Under the pieces are notes generated by a model. It made no database searches. It had not been told where the DNA came from and saw only the letters and a list, made by a program, of their open reading frames with translations. From Mitsuaria chitosanitabida ATCC BAA-476 = NBRC 102408 (GTDB lineage Bacteria; Pseudomonadota; Gammaproteobacteria; Burkholderiales; Burkholderiaceae_C): 64,000 nt of DNA. A program made the position numbers and the translations under genes. Of the stretch, positions 29,394 through 42,111 are shown one piece after another (position 1 is the first letter of the stretch; each line of letters starts with the position of its first letter). The DNA lies in the NCBI RefSeq assembly GCF_001598255.1, contig NZ_BCYP01000018.1, positions 310,001 to 374,000 of the forward strand, read 5' to 3'.

Positions 29394-30914
29394 ATGACCG
29401 ACCGTTCCCCCTCCGCCGCGCAGGCCGGCGCGTTGCTCGCGCTGGTGATCGTCAGCTACTTCATGATCGTGCTCGACGCCTCGATCGTGATCACCGGGCT
29501 GCCCCACATCCAGCAATCGCTGGGCTTCAGCCCGACCGGGCTGAGCTGGGTCCAGAACGCCTACACGCTCGCCTTCGGCGGGCTGCTGCTGCTGGGCGCG
29601 CGGGCGGGCGACCTGCTCGGGCGGCGCCGCATGCTCATGGCGGGACTGACGCTGTTCACGCTGGCCTCGGCCGCGATCGGCGCGGCGCAGTCCCCCGTCT
29701 GGCTGGTGGCGGCGCGAGCGGTGCAGGGCGCGGGCGCCGCCATCCTGGCGCCGGCCACGCTGGCGCTGTTGACGGCGACCTTCCCGGAAGGCCCGGCCCG
29801 CACCCGCGCGCTGGGCTTCTACGGCGCGACGGCCGGCATCTCGGCCAGCGTGGGGCTGGTGGTCGGCGGTCTGCTGGCCGACCTGCTGTCCTGGCGCGTC
29901 GGCTTCTTCATCAACCTGCCGGTGGGGCTGGCGCTGATCGTCGCGGCGCGGCGGCTCGTGCCGGTCCAGCGGGCCGAGGACACCGGCCAGCGCCTGGACG
30001 TCGCCGGCGCGGTGATGTCGACGCTCGGCATGGTGGGCCTGGTCTACGCCATCGTGCGCGGCGCCGAAGGCGCGGGCGAGGGCGCTGCCACGGCAGGCGC
30101 CTCCGGCGTGACGGACGCCACCAGCGTTGCCGCGTCGCGGGCCGCTGCCCTCGCGCATGGCCTGTCCGGGGGCTGGTCCGATCCGGTGACCTGGGCACTG
30201 CTGATCGGCGCGCTGGTGCTGCTCGCCGGCTTCCTGCGCCATGAGGCGCGCGTCGCGCAGCCGCTCCTCCCGCTGCGCCTGTTCGCCGACCGCGGCCGCG
30301 CGGGCGCCTACGCGGCGCGCTTCTTCTTCCTCGGCGGAATGATGGGCTTCTGGTTCTTCACGACGCAGTACCTGCAGGGCGTGCTGGGCATGAGCGCGAT
30401 GAGCGCCGGCGCCGCCTACCTGCCGGCCACGCTGACCAATTTCGCCTCGGCGATGGCGGCCGCACGGCTGACCCGCCACTTCGGCCTGCGCCGCGTGCTG
30501 ATCACGGGCCTGGCGCTGTCCACGCTGGGCGTGGCCTGGCTGGGGCACCTCGAGGCCGGCGGCGGCTACTGGACCGCGGTCGCGCTGCCCATGGTGCTGA
30601 TCGGCCTGGGCCAGGGCCTGACGCTGAGCCCGCTGACCGTCGCCGGGGTGTCCGGTGTCGACCCGCGCGACGCGGGCGCCGCCTCGGGCGTGGTCAACGT
30701 CGTGCATCAGCTGGGCGGCTCGCTGGGCCTGGCGGCGCTGGTCGCCGTGTCCGCCGCGGCGGGGCCGGAGGCTTCGGCCACGCATCGCTTCGCGCTTGCC
30801 TTCGCGGCCGCGGCCGTGCTGCTCGGCGCCGCGCTGGTGGCGATCCTGGCGACCGGCCGGCGCGCATCCCCCATCCCCCTGACGCCTCGCGATGCCGAGC
30901 CCGCCGAAGGCTGA
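29394..30914 (+). CDS. MFS drug efflux transporter, DHA2 (14-TM) type
   Basis: A 506-residue exporter. Start VSYFMIVLDASIVITGLPHI is typical of EmrB/QacA proteins; motif A GARAGDLLGRRRM and the antiporter motif C region GISASVGLVVGG are present. Length and hydrophobic pattern fit 14 transmembrane helices. A Gly/Ala/Ser-rich loop of about 40 residues (225-262) lies near the middle. No EmrA-type adaptor is adjacent, so it probably acts alone, controlled by the divergent LysR protein. Confidence 0.9.
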   Translation: MTDRSPSAAQAGALLALVIVSYFMIVLDASIVITGLPHIQQSLGFSPTGLSWVQNAYTLAFGGLLLLGARAGDLLGRRRMLMAGLTLFTLASAAIGAAQSPVWLVAARAVQGAGAAILAPATLALLTATFPEGPARTRALGFYGATAGISASVGLVVGGLLADLLSWRVGFFINLPVGLALIVAARRLVPVQRAEDTGQRLDVAGAVMSTLGMVGLVYAIVRGAEGAGEGAATAGASGVTDATSVAASRAAALAHGLSGGWSDPVTWALLIGALVLLAGFLRHEARVAQPLLPLRLFADRGRAGAYAARFFFLGGMMGFWFFTTQYLQGVLGMSAMSAGAAYLPATLTNFASAMAAARLTRHFGLRRVLITGLALSTLGVAWLGHLEAGGGYWTAVALPMVLIGLGQGLTLSPLTVAGVSGVDPRDAGAASGVVNVVHQLGGSLGLAALVAVSAAAGPEASATHRFALAFAAAAVLLGAALVAILATGRRASPIPLTPRDAEPAEG

Positions 30915-31286
30915 ATCCGCGGGCCGCGACACCAGGCCCCGGCGCGGTGCCTCGGGGCGTCAATCGCCCTGGGGATCCGAAGCGCGCCGCGCTGTCACGG
31001 TGCGCGGACGGCATCTCCCCCGTACGCGTACGACATTACCGAGCAGCAACATGGCGCCGCGCGCCGACACATCAGAATCCGCCGCTGAGACTCCGCCGAA
31101 AACCCGAAGCCGCGGATCCGGGATCCGCGCGCCTCGGGCGCTTGGCGAGCGCGCCGATCAGCGCATCGGCGACCGCGACCACGAGCCCGTGGACGCGCGC
31201 CTCACCGGACGGCGGCACGACATCGGTCCAACGGCGGACCGGACGACCAAGAGAGCGACGATGACAACGATCGTGGGAACCTGGCC
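30915..31286. other. Non-coding gap before the RND operon
   Basis: 372 bases between the MFS gene and the RND permease. It contains a perfect 12-bp palindrome CGTACGCGTACG (31021-31032), which could be an operator, and no convincing promoter boxes or gene. Short open frames here show no domain pattern. Confidence 0.5.
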
Positions 31287-34515
<3,229 letters not shown>

Positions 34516-34526
<11 letters not shown>

Positions 34527-35712
34527 TGCCGTTCAATCCCGTCCCCCGCGCTTCAAGCTGGCGGCCACCGTCGCGCTGCTGATCGCGGCCGGCGTGGTCG
34601 TGGCGGGGCTGTGGGCCCGCAAGTCCAACGCCGAGCAGCTGCTGGCCGCGGCCGGCGATCGTGGCCAGCCCACGGTGGCGCTGATCGCGCCGCAGCCGCT
34701 GAGCAGCGCCGGCCTGGAGCTGCCCGCCCGCATCGAGGCCTGGTCGCGCGCGCCCATCTATGCCCGCGTGAGCGGCTATCTGAAGCGCTGGAACGTCGAC
34801 ATCGGCGGCAAGGTCAAGGCCGGGCAGCAGCTGGCCGAGATCGAGACACCGGATCTGGACCAGCAGCTGATGCAGGCCAAGGCCGAGCTCGCGACCGCGC
34901 GCAGCAACGCGGCGCTGGCCGCGAGCACGGCCAAGCGCTGGCAGGGCCTGCTGGCCTCGGACTCGGTCTCCAGGCAGGAAGTGGACGAGCGCACCGGCGA
35001 CATGACCGCGAAGCAGTCGCAGGTCGCGGCGCTGCAGGCCAACCTCGACCGCATCGAGGCGCTCAAGCGCTTCACCCAGCTGACCGCGCCCTTCGACGGC
35101 GTGGTGACCGCGCGCAACACCGACGTGGGCGCGCTGATCAATGTCGGCGGCGCGCCGGGCAGCGAGCTCTTCGTCGTCTCCGACACCCGCAAGCTGCGCG
35201 TCTACGTGAACGTCCCGCAGCGCCAGGTCGCGCAGGTGCGTCCGGGGGCGAAGGCCGAGCTGATCGTGCCCGAGCGGCCCGGCCAGCGCTTCGCGGCGAC
35301 GGTGCAGTCGCTGTCGCAGTCGATCAACACGGGCACGGGCGCGATGCTGGTGCAGCTCATGGTCGACAACGACCATGACCAGCTGCTCCCAGGCGGCTTC
35401 GCCACGGTGCGCTTCACCGGCGCGGACGCGGCGGCGCAGGCCGACGCGGGGGTGTCGCTGCCGCCGGGCGCGGTGATCATCGGCAAGGACGGCGTGCAGG
35501 TCGCGACCGTCGACGGCGAGAACCGCGTGCGCCTGCGCAAGGTGACGATCGCGCGCGACATGGGCACGCGGGTCGAGCTCGGCGCCGGTCTGAGCGCCAA
35601 GGATCGCGTCATCGAGAACCCGCCCGACGGCCTGAGCGAAGGCGATGTCGTGCGCGTCGCCCAGCCGGCCTCGTCGCCCGCCGCGGCGGCGTCCGCGAAG
35701 GGCCGTTCGTGA
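34516..35712 (+). CDS. RND efflux periplasmic adaptor (membrane fusion protein)
   Basis: 398 residues with one N-terminal membrane anchor (15-35), a lipoyl/barrel-sandwich half (RVSGYLKRWNVDIGGKVKAGQ), an alpha-helical hairpin (about 115-180), and beta-barrel and membrane-proximal domains. AGGAG lies 8 bases ahead of the ATG, which sits inside the end of the permease gene. It links the permease to the outer-membrane factor encoded next. Confidence 0.92.
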
Positions 35713-37163
35713 GCGCCCCGGCCCTGCGTCGCGCGGGCTTGATCGCGGTCGCCGCGGCCGCGATGGTCGCGCTGGTCGCCGGCTGCGCCGAGGCGCCCAA
35801 GGTCCGGTTGCCCGAGGTCCCCGCCGCGCCGGCCTTCAAGGAGGCGCGCGGTCCCTGGGTCGAGGCGGCGTCCTCGGCCGCGCCCGCCATCGTCCACGAC
35901 GGCTGGTGGAAGGCCTACGGCGATCCGGAACTGGATGCCCTCCAGCAGCGGCTGGTCGACAACAGCCCGGATCTCGCCTCCGCGCTGGCTCGCTACCAGC
36001 AGGCGCGCGCCGCGACGGACAGCCTGCGCGCGGCGCAGTCGCCGACGCTGAACAGCTCGCTCAACGTGCAGCGCGACCGGCAGTCCGAGCGTCGCCCGCT
36101 GCGGGTGCTGGGGCCGACCTCGCCCGATTGGTACAACAGCGCGACGCTGGGTCTGGACCTGAGCTACGAGGTGGACCTGTGGGGCCGCATCTCGCGCCAG
36201 GTCGCCGCGGGCGTCGCGTCGGAACGCGCGGCGCAGGCGGACCTCGCCGCGGCGCGGCTCGCCTTGCAGACGCAGCTCGCGGATTCGATGCTGGTGCTGC
36301 GCGGGCTGGATCGTGACAACGAACTGCTCGCCGATGCCGAGGAGGCCTACGCGCGCGCCTTCGACCTGATCGATCGGCGGCACCAGGCCGGCATCGCCTC
36401 GGGCCTCGATCAGGCGCGGGCCGAGGGCCAGCTGGAATCGGCGCGCTCGCAGCATCGCCAGTCGCAGGCGCAACGGGCCGTGATGGAGCACGCGATCGCC
36501 GCGCTGGTCGGCGCGAATCCCTCGAGCTTCAGCATCGCTCCGTCGAAGCGGAAGCTGACGATGCCGGTGGTGCCGACGGGCCTGCCGTCGACGCTGCTGG
36601 AGCGACGTCCCGACATCGCCGCCGCGCGGGAGCGCGTGGTCGCCGCGACCGCGACGCTGGGCGTGGCGAAGACGGCCTACTTCCCCTCGGTGATGCTGGG
36701 CGGGCAGGGCGGCTTCCAGACGGCGGACCTGGGACGTTTCGTCGAGGCGCCCAACCTGTTCTGGGCCATCGGCCCGACGCTGGCCTTCAACCTCTTCGAC
36801 GGTGGCCGCCGCAAGGCCGAGGAAGCGCGCGCGAAAGCCGCGCTGGACGAGGTGTCGGAGCGTTATCGCGGCACGGTGCTGGGCGCCTTCCAGCAGGTCG
36901 AGGACCAGCTGGTGCTGCTCGACCGCTACGGCGAGGCGCTGGAGGCGGAGCGCAAATCGGTCGACGCGGCCGAGCGCTCGCTGGCACTGGCGACGAACCG
37001 GTATCGCGCCGGCGCGGCGGCTTACCTGGAGGTCGTGACCTCCCAGACCGCCGGCCTGCAGGCGCGCCGCAGCGCGGTCGATCTGGCGACCCGCCAGCGG
37101 CGGGCGACGGTGGCGCTGGTCAAGGCGCTGGGCGGCGGATGGACGTCTTCGGAAAATCCGTAA
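35709..37163 (+). CDS. Outer-membrane efflux lipoprotein (NodT/OprM type)
   Basis: A 484-residue TolC-like channel. The signal ends in the lipobox LVAGC, giving a lipid-modified Cys at about residue 26. Two repeated OEP domains follow, with LSYEVDLWGRISRQV and LFDGGRRKAEEARAK at matching positions. Starts at GTG within the adaptor stop (GTGA). Closes the permease-adaptor-channel operon. Confidence 0.93.
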   Translation: MSAPALRRAGLIAVAAAAMVALVAGCAEAPKVRLPEVPAAPAFKEARGPWVEAASSAAPAIVHDGWWKAYGDPELDALQQRLVDNSPDLASALARYQQARAATDSLRAAQSPTLNSSLNVQRDRQSERRPLRVLGPTSPDWYNSATLGLDLSYEVDLWGRISRQVAAGVASERAAQADLAAARLALQTQLADSMLVLRGLDRDNELLADAEEAYARAFDLIDRRHQAGIASGLDQARAEGQLESARSQHRQSQAQRAVMEHAIAALVGANPSSFSIAPSKRKLTMPVVPTGLPSTLLERRPDIAAARERVVAATATLGVAKTAYFPSVMLGGQGGFQTADLGRFVEAPNLFWAIGPTLAFNLFDGGRRKAEEARAKAALDEVSERYRGTVLGAFQQVEDQLVLLDRYGEALEAERKSVDAAERSLALATNRYRAGAAAYLEVVTSQTAGLQARRSAVDLATRQRRATVALVKALGGGWTSSENP

Positions 37164-37183
37164 CGCCGCCTCGGTAAATGTAA

Positions 37184-37207
37184 AACGCCTTTCCGAAATC
37201 AGGCGTT
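37184..37207 (+). terminator. Hairpin after the efflux operon
   Basis: AACGCCT / AGGCGTT, 7-bp stem with a 10-base loop, followed by CTCGAT. A weak terminator at best. Confidence 0.45.
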
Positions 37208-37366
37208 CTCGATAGTCTGCGCCCGTTGTCGACGTGGCCGCGCCTGCGCGCTGGCGCGTCGGCACATGGCCGCTGCCCACGGCCACCGTCCCCGATGCGG
37301 ATCCTGCTGGTCCGCGTCGCGCGAGGCGGAGGGAGAGGCAGTTGGGTTCCTTGTCGATTTTTCGAT

Positions 37367-37383
37367 TCACCGGTGACCGGTGA
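37367..37383. promoter_or_regulatory. Palindromic operator candidate before the pectate lyase gene
   Basis: TCACCGGT-G-ACCGGTGA: perfect 8-bp arms around one base, 55 bases before the ATG. No unambiguous promoter boxes were found around it. Confidence 0.5.
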
Positions 37384-37437
37384 GGGCGCAGCCATGCCCG
37401 CGCCGGATCGCTCCAACGAGAACCTGGGAGACATTCG

Positions 37438-38886
37438 ATGAACAGCAAGCATTCGATCGACGGCGTCGATCTCGTCGCGCCGAAACCGCCCGTGCCCGCG
37501 CTGCGCGCACCGAGCCCGAGGTCCGGCCTGGCCGTGATGGCCGTCGCCCTCGGGGCGGTGGTGCCGACGGGCGTCGCGCACGCGGTGGATTGGCCGTCCG
37601 GCTTCTCCAAGTGCGCCGACGAAGGCGGCACCTGCAAGGCCGGCGACACGCCGCGCCAGGTGTCCTTCGGCGTGAAGGACAAGTGGGTCCTCAAGACGCT
37701 GAGCGGCAACATCGCCTGCACGTCCGCGTCCTTCGACGGGGCGGATCCGAATCCCGGCGTGAAGGAGAAGTGCGCGGTAGGGCCGGTGGGCGGCACGCCC
37801 GCGCCGTCGCCTTCTCCTGCCCCGTCACCGGCACCCTCTCCTTCGCCCGCGCCTTCGCCGTCGCCCGCCGGGCACAGCGGCGGCTACGCGGGGCAGGTGA
37901 CCGGCGGGGGCTCGGCCGCGCCGGTGACCGTGACCACGGCCGCCGAGATGCAGGCCGCGATCAACGCCTACAGCGGCAGCGGCGGGCTGGTGATCCGCTA
38001 CACGGGGACCTTCGACTTCGGCACCATCCCCGATCCCTGCACCCAATGGAAGAAGCCGGCCGGCGCGATCGTCGAGATCAAGAACAAGAGCGACGTGACC
38101 ATCGAGGGCGTGAACGGGTCGGCGGCCAACTTCGGCCTGGCGGTGAAGGCCGCGGCGACCAACATCATCATCCGCAACATGACCATCGGGCTGCTGCCCG
38201 GGTCCATCGACGCCATCGGCATCGAGGGCCAGAGCGGCAAGTTCCCCGGCTATGTCTGGATCGACCACAACACGCTGTTCAGCTCGACGGCGGAGTGCTC
38301 GGGCGCGGGGGACCTGGAGTTCGACGGCCTGGTCGACAACAAGGCGGGCGCGCATCACATCACCTACTCGTACAACTACATCCACGACCACCACAAGGTC
38401 GGTCTGATCGGTTCGAGCGACAGCGATGCCAGCGATCGCAACATCACTTTCCACCACAACCTGTACCGCAACGTCGGGTCGCGGCTGCCGCTGCAGCGGG
38501 CGGGCTACACGCACCTGTACAACAACCTGTACTCGCAGGTGCTGACCTCGGGGGCCAACATCCGGATGGGCGGGTACTCGCTGATCGAGGGCAACTACTT
38601 CGAGAACGCGCAGAACCCGGTGACCTCGCGCGACAGCCCGTCCATCGGCTACTGGGAGCTGCGCAACAACAACGTGAAGAGCCCCGCCGACTTCGCGACC
38701 TACGGCATCACCTGGGTGGCGAGCGGGTCCAGCCCGTCGCGTGACGCGAGCGACTGGACGACGACGGCCAACTTCCCGGTGGGCATCCCGTATGCGTACA
38801 CGGTCCACGATCCGGCCTGCGTGAAGCAGAAGCTCGCGAACGTGGCGGGGGCAGGGAAGGGGTTGGCGACCCTGAGCTGCAACTGA
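37438..38886 (+). CDS. Secreted pectate lyase (PL1) with Cys-rich N-terminal module
   Basis: A 482-residue extracellular enzyme that cleaves polygalacturonate by beta-elimination. Parts: long n-region and signal (1-49, ending AHAV); a compact module with four Cys (59, 66, 94, 112); a Pro/Ser/Ala linker (121-143); and a PL1 right-handed beta-helix (about 150-482) with IDHNTLFSS, HDHHKVGLIGSSDSD and the catalytic-Arg region SRLPLQRAGYTH. GGGAG precedes the ATG. Monocistronic: a strong terminator follows. Its palindromic leader suggests separate control, probably by a plant-derived signal. Confidence 0.92.
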   Translation: MNSKHSIDGVDLVAPKPPVPALRAPSPRSGLAVMAVALGAVVPTGVAHAVDWPSGFSKCADEGGTCKAGDTPRQVSFGVKDKWVLKTLSGNIACTSASFDGADPNPGVKEKCAVGPVGGTPAPSPSPAPSPAPSPSPAPSPSPAGHSGGYAGQVTGGGSAAPVTVTTAAEMQAAINAYSGSGGLVIRYTGTFDFGTIPDPCTQWKKPAGAIVEIKNKSDVTIEGVNGSAANFGLAVKAAATNIIIRNMTIGLLPGSIDAIGIEGQSGKFPGYVWIDHNTLFSSTAECSGAGDLEFDGLVDNKAGAHHITYSYNYIHDHHKVGLIGSSDSDASDRNITFHHNLYRNVGSRLPLQRAGYTHLYNNLYSQVLTSGANIRMGGYSLIEGNYFENAQNPVTSRDSPSIGYWELRNNNVKSPADFATYGITWVASGSSPSRDASDWTTTANFPVGIPYAYTVHDPACVKQKLANVAGAGKGLATLSCN

Positions 38887-38961
38887 GATCGCGCTGGGTC
38901 GAGGGCCTTCGCCGCGGCGGAGGCCCGGCGCCCGGACCGCCACGGCGAGCGCCCAAACGGA

Positions 38962-38993
38962 AAACCCCGCAAGACTTGCGTCTTGCGGGGTTT
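38962..38993. terminator. Strong bidirectional terminator
   Basis: AAACCCCGCAAGAC / GTCTTGCGGGGTTT, a 14-bp perfect stem with TTGC loop. Serves the pectate lyase gene (+) and tRNA-Met (-). Confidence 0.9.
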
Positions 38994-38999
38994 CGTATT

Positions 39000-39076
<77 letters not shown>

Positions 39077-39090
39077 TTGCGAAGAACGCG

Positions 39091-39120
39091 ACTATAGCAA
39101 GCTTTTCGTCGACAATGCAA
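39091..39120 (-). promoter_or_regulatory. Promoter of tRNA-Met
   Basis: Minus strand TTGCAT (39115-39120), 18-base spacer, TATAGT (39091-39096), with the +1 expected about 8 bases ahead of the mature tRNA. Confidence 0.6.
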
Positions 39121-39177
39121 GTCCTGCCGACGCCGACAACAAAAAAAGTTCGGCGGCCCGTTCCTCACGAGCTCTCC

Positions 39178-40548
39178 ATGTTCAGCTTCCTCAAGAAAAA
39201 ACTCGGCTTCGGCTCCAGTGAACCCACGCCAGCGCCGGCTCCCGAAGCCGCGCCAGCCCCTGCTCCCGCCGTCGAGCCCGCACCGGCTCCGGCTCCGGCT
39301 CCGGCTCCCGTCGCCCCCGCGCCGCAAGCACTGACCCCGTCGCCTGTCGCCGCGCCCGCGCCCGTTGTCCCCGCATCGACGCCCGCTCCGGCGCCAGTGG
39401 TCGCGGCGCCGGTCGCCCCCCCGACTCCCACACCGACCCCGGCACCCGCCCTGGTGGCGACACCTGCCCCCGCGCCTGCCGCGGTGGTCACGCCCGCACC
39501 CGCACCCGTTGCCGCACCCGCGCCGGTGGTCGCTCCCGCTCCGGCTCCCACGCCCGCGCTGAAGCCGGCTCCTGTCGCAGCGGCGCCCGCACCCGCACCC
39601 GCGCCCGCGTCTGTGGTTGCAGCCCCGGGCCCGGTCGCCGAACCCGTCCCGCGCAAGAGCTGGATGGACAAGCTGCGCCAAGGGCTGCGCAAGACGGGCT
39701 CCAGCATCGCGCAGGTCTTCACCGGAACCCAGATCGACGACGCGCTTTATGAGGAACTGGAAGCCGCGCTGCTGATGGCCGATGCCGGCGTGAAGGCGAC
39801 CGAGTTCCTGCTCGAGGACCTCAAGCGCCGCGTCAAGGACGCCAAGGCCACCGATCCGGCCGCCGTGCGCCATCTGCTGGTGGATGCGCTGACCGAGCTG
39901 CTCCAGCCGCTGCAGCGCCAGCTGGTGATCGGCGAGCACACGCCCACCGTGATGATGGTCGTGGGCGTGAACGGCGCCGGCAAGACGACCAGCATCGGCA
40001 AGCTGACCCGCCATCTGGCCGAGGCCGAGGCCAACGTGCTGCTGGCCGCCGCCGACACCTTCCGCGCCGCCGCGCGCGAGCAGCTCGCCGTCTGGGCCGA
40101 CCGCAACCGCGTCCAGATCGTCAGCCAGGAAGGCGGGGACCCCTCCGCCGTGACCTACGACGCCGTCGTCGCCGGCAAGGCGCGCGGCAGCGACGTCGTC
40201 ATCGCCGACACCGCCGGCCGCCTGCCCACGCAGCTCCACCTGATGGAGGAGCTCAAGAAGATCAAGCGCGTGATCGGCAAGGCCCAGGACACCGCGCCGC
40301 ACGAGGTGCTCCTGGTGGTCGACGGCAACACCGGTCAGAACGCGCTCAACCAGGTCAAGGCCTTCGACGACGCGCTGGGCCTGACCGGCCTGGTGGTCAC
40401 CAAGCTCGACGGCACCGCCAAGGGAGGCGTGCTCGCGGCGATCGCGCGCGAGCGGCCCATCCCCGTCTACTTCATCGGCGTGGGCGAGAAGCTCGAGGAC
40501 CTGCAGACCTTCGATGCGCGCGAGTTCGCGCAGGCGCTGCTGGAATGA
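39178..40548 (+). CDS. ftsY: Signal recognition particle receptor FtsY
   Basis: 456-residue SRP GTPase receptor that docks Ffh-ribosome complexes at the membrane. It starts with a short basic amphipathic segment (FSFLKKKLGFG), then about 140 residues of almost pure Ala/Pro/Val where E. coli has an acidic A domain. The NG domain (about 160-456) has VNGAGKTTSIGKL (G1), DTAGRLPTQ (G3), TKLDGTAKGG (G4) and ends GVGEKLEDLQTFDAREFAQALLE. The ATG at 39178 fits the family start; an upstream in-frame ATG at 39115 lies in the tRNA promoter. Confidence 0.96.
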   Translation: MFSFLKKKLGFGSSEPTPAPAPEAAPAPAPAVEPAPAPAPAPAPVAPAPQALTPSPVAAPAPVVPASTPAPAPVVAAPVAPPTPTPTPAPALVATPAPAPAAVVTPAPAPVAAPAPVVAPAPAPTPALKPAPVAAAPAPAPAPASVVAAPGPVAEPVPRKSWMDKLRQGLRKTGSSIAQVFTGTQIDDALYEELEAALLMADAGVKATEFLLEDLKRRVKDAKATDPAAVRHLLVDALTELLQPLQRQLVIGEHTPTVMMVVGVNGAGKTTSIGKLTRHLAEAEANVLLAAADTFRAAAREQLAVWADRNRVQIVSQEGGDPSAVTYDAVVAGKARGSDVVIADTAGRLPTQLHLMEELKKIKRVIGKAQDTAPHEVLLVVDGNTGQNALNQVKAFDDALGLTGLVVTKLDGTAKGGVLAAIARERPIPVYFIGVGEKLEDLQTFDAREFAQALLE

Positions 40549-40619
40549 ACGCGCCGGCATCCATGCCGGAGCAAGGTCGGCGGTCCTGACCCGCCGAACC
40601 TGTCGAACCCGCCAAGCAG

Positions 40620-40642
40620 AAGGGCTCCCATCGGGAGCCCTT
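40620..40642. terminator. Terminator between convergent ftsY and ffh
   Basis: AAGGGCTCCC / GGGAGCCCTT, a 10-bp stem with a 3-base loop. The tail on the plus strand is CGTCGTTG. Confidence 0.75.
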
Positions 40643-40668
40643 CGTCGTTGCGGGATCGGACCCGCCGA

Positions 40669-42063
40669 TCACATCGGGAAGCCGCCGCCTCCGCCGCCCA
40701 TGAGGTTCTTCAGGCCGCCCATCTTCTTCATCATCTTCATCAGACCGCCGCCCTTCATCTTCTTCATCATCCCCTGCATCTGGTCGAACTGGTTCAGCAG
40801 GCGGTTGACCTCCTGGATCTGCACGCCCGCGCCGGCGGCGATGCGGCGCTTGCGGCTGGCCTTGGACTTGCCGTCCATCAGCAGCGAAGGCTGGCGGCGC
40901 TCCTTCGCGGTCATCGCGTTGAGGATGCCTTCCATGCGCTTCATGTCGCGCTCGGCCTTGTCCATGTCGGCGGCGCCGGCCTTGGCGGTCATCTGCGTGG
41001 GCAGCTTGTCCATCAGGCCCGACAGCCCGCCCATCTTCTTCATCTGCGAGATCTGGGCCAGGAAGTCGTTCAGGTCGAAACCGTCACCGGACTTGAGCTT
41101 CTCGGCCAGCTTCTGCGCGGCCTCGACGTCCACGCCCTTCTGGACTTCCTCCACCAGCGCCACGATGTCGCCCATGCCCAGCACGCGGCCGGCATGCCGG
41201 TCGGCGTCGAAGACCTCCAGGCCGTCGATCTTCTCGGACACGCCCGCGAACTTGATCGGCGCGCCCGTGACCTGCCGCACCGACAGCGCCGCGCCACCGC
41301 GCGAGTCGCCGTCCAGCTTGGTCAGCACGATGCCGGTCAGCGGGAGCGCTTCCTTGAAGGCCTTGGCGGTGTTCACCGCGTCCTGACCCTGCATGGCGTC
41401 GACGACGAACAGCGTCTCCACCGGATTCAGCGTCGCGTGCAGGTCGCGGATCTCGGCCATCAGGGCCTCGTCGATCGCGAGACGGCCGGCCGTGTCGACC
41501 AGCAGCACGTCGAAGAAGTGGCGCTTGGCGTGGTCCAGCGCGGCCAGCGCGATGTCGTGCGGCTTCTGGTCCGGGGCGGACGGGAACCATTCGGCGCCGG
41601 CCTGCTTCGTCACCGTCTTGAGCTGCTCGATCGCGGCGGGGCGGTACACGTCCGCGGACACCGTCAGCACCTTCTTCTTGCGCTTCTCGATCAGGTGCTT
41701 GGCGAGCTTGGCGGTCGTCGTGGTCTTGCCGGCGCCCTGCAGACCGGCCATCAGGATGATGGCGGGGGGCTGGGCGGCCAGGTTCAGGTCGGCCACGCCT
41801 TCGCCCATGGTGGCGGCGAGCTCCTTGTGGACCACCGAGACCAGCACCTGGCCGGGGTTCAGCGAGCCCACGACCTCCTGGCCGAGCGCTTTCTCCTTCA
41901 CCCGCGCGATGAAGTCGCGCACCACCGGAAGCGCCACGTCGGCCTCCAGCAGCGCCATGCGCACCTCGCGCAGCATGTCCTGCACATTGGACTCGGTGAT
42001 GCGGGCCTGGCCGCGCATCGTCTTCACGAGCCGGCTCAGTCGATCGGTCAGGGTGGAAGCCAT
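40669..42063 (-). CDS. ffh: Signal recognition particle protein Ffh
   Basis: 464-residue SRP54 homologue that binds signal sequences and 4.5S RNA. The NG domain has GLQGAGKTTTTAKLA, DTAGRLAID and TKLDGDSRGG; the M domain (from about 300) is Met-rich, with GKSKASRKRRIAAGAG for RNA binding and a flexible tail of Met, Lys and Gly. The ATG at 42063 (MASTLTDRL) matches the family; the 12 codons upstream lie in the divergent promoter region. Confidence 0.97.
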   Translation of the reverse strand: MASTLTDRLSRLVKTMRGQARITESNVQDMLREVRMALLEADVALPVVRDFIARVKEKALGQEVVGSLNPGQVLVSVVHKELAATMGEGVADLNLAAQPPAIILMAGLQGAGKTTTTAKLAKHLIEKRKKKVLTVSADVYRPAAIEQLKTVTKQAGAEWFPSAPDQKPHDIALAALDHAKRHFFDVLLVDTAGRLAIDEALMAEIRDLHATLNPVETLFVVDAMQGQDAVNTAKAFKEALPLTGIVLTKLDGDSRGGAALSVRQVTGAPIKFAGVSEKIDGLEVFDADRHAGRVLGMGDIVALVEEVQKGVDVEAAQKLAEKLKSGDGFDLNDFLAQISQMKKMGGLSGLMDKLPTQMTAKAGAADMDKAERDMKRMEGILNAMTAKERRQPSLLMDGKSKASRKRRIAAGAGVQIQEVNRLLNQFDQMQGMMKKMKGGGLMKMMKKMGGLKNLMGGGGGGFPM

Positions 42064-42070
42064 CGTATTG

Positions 42071-42105
42071 GCGCCCCTGATAAGAGGGGCGCGCGTCATT
42101 ACACT
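42071..42105 (+). promoter_or_regulatory. Promoter of ypjD with overlapping inverted repeat
   Basis: CTGATA (42077-42082), 17-base spacer, TACACT (42100-42105). The inverted repeat GCGCCCCT / AGGGGCGC (42071-42092) covers the -35 and half of the spacer. The +1 predicted from the -10 box is 42112, the A of the ypjD ATG. Confidence 0.5.
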
Positions 42106-42111
42106 TTGCGG

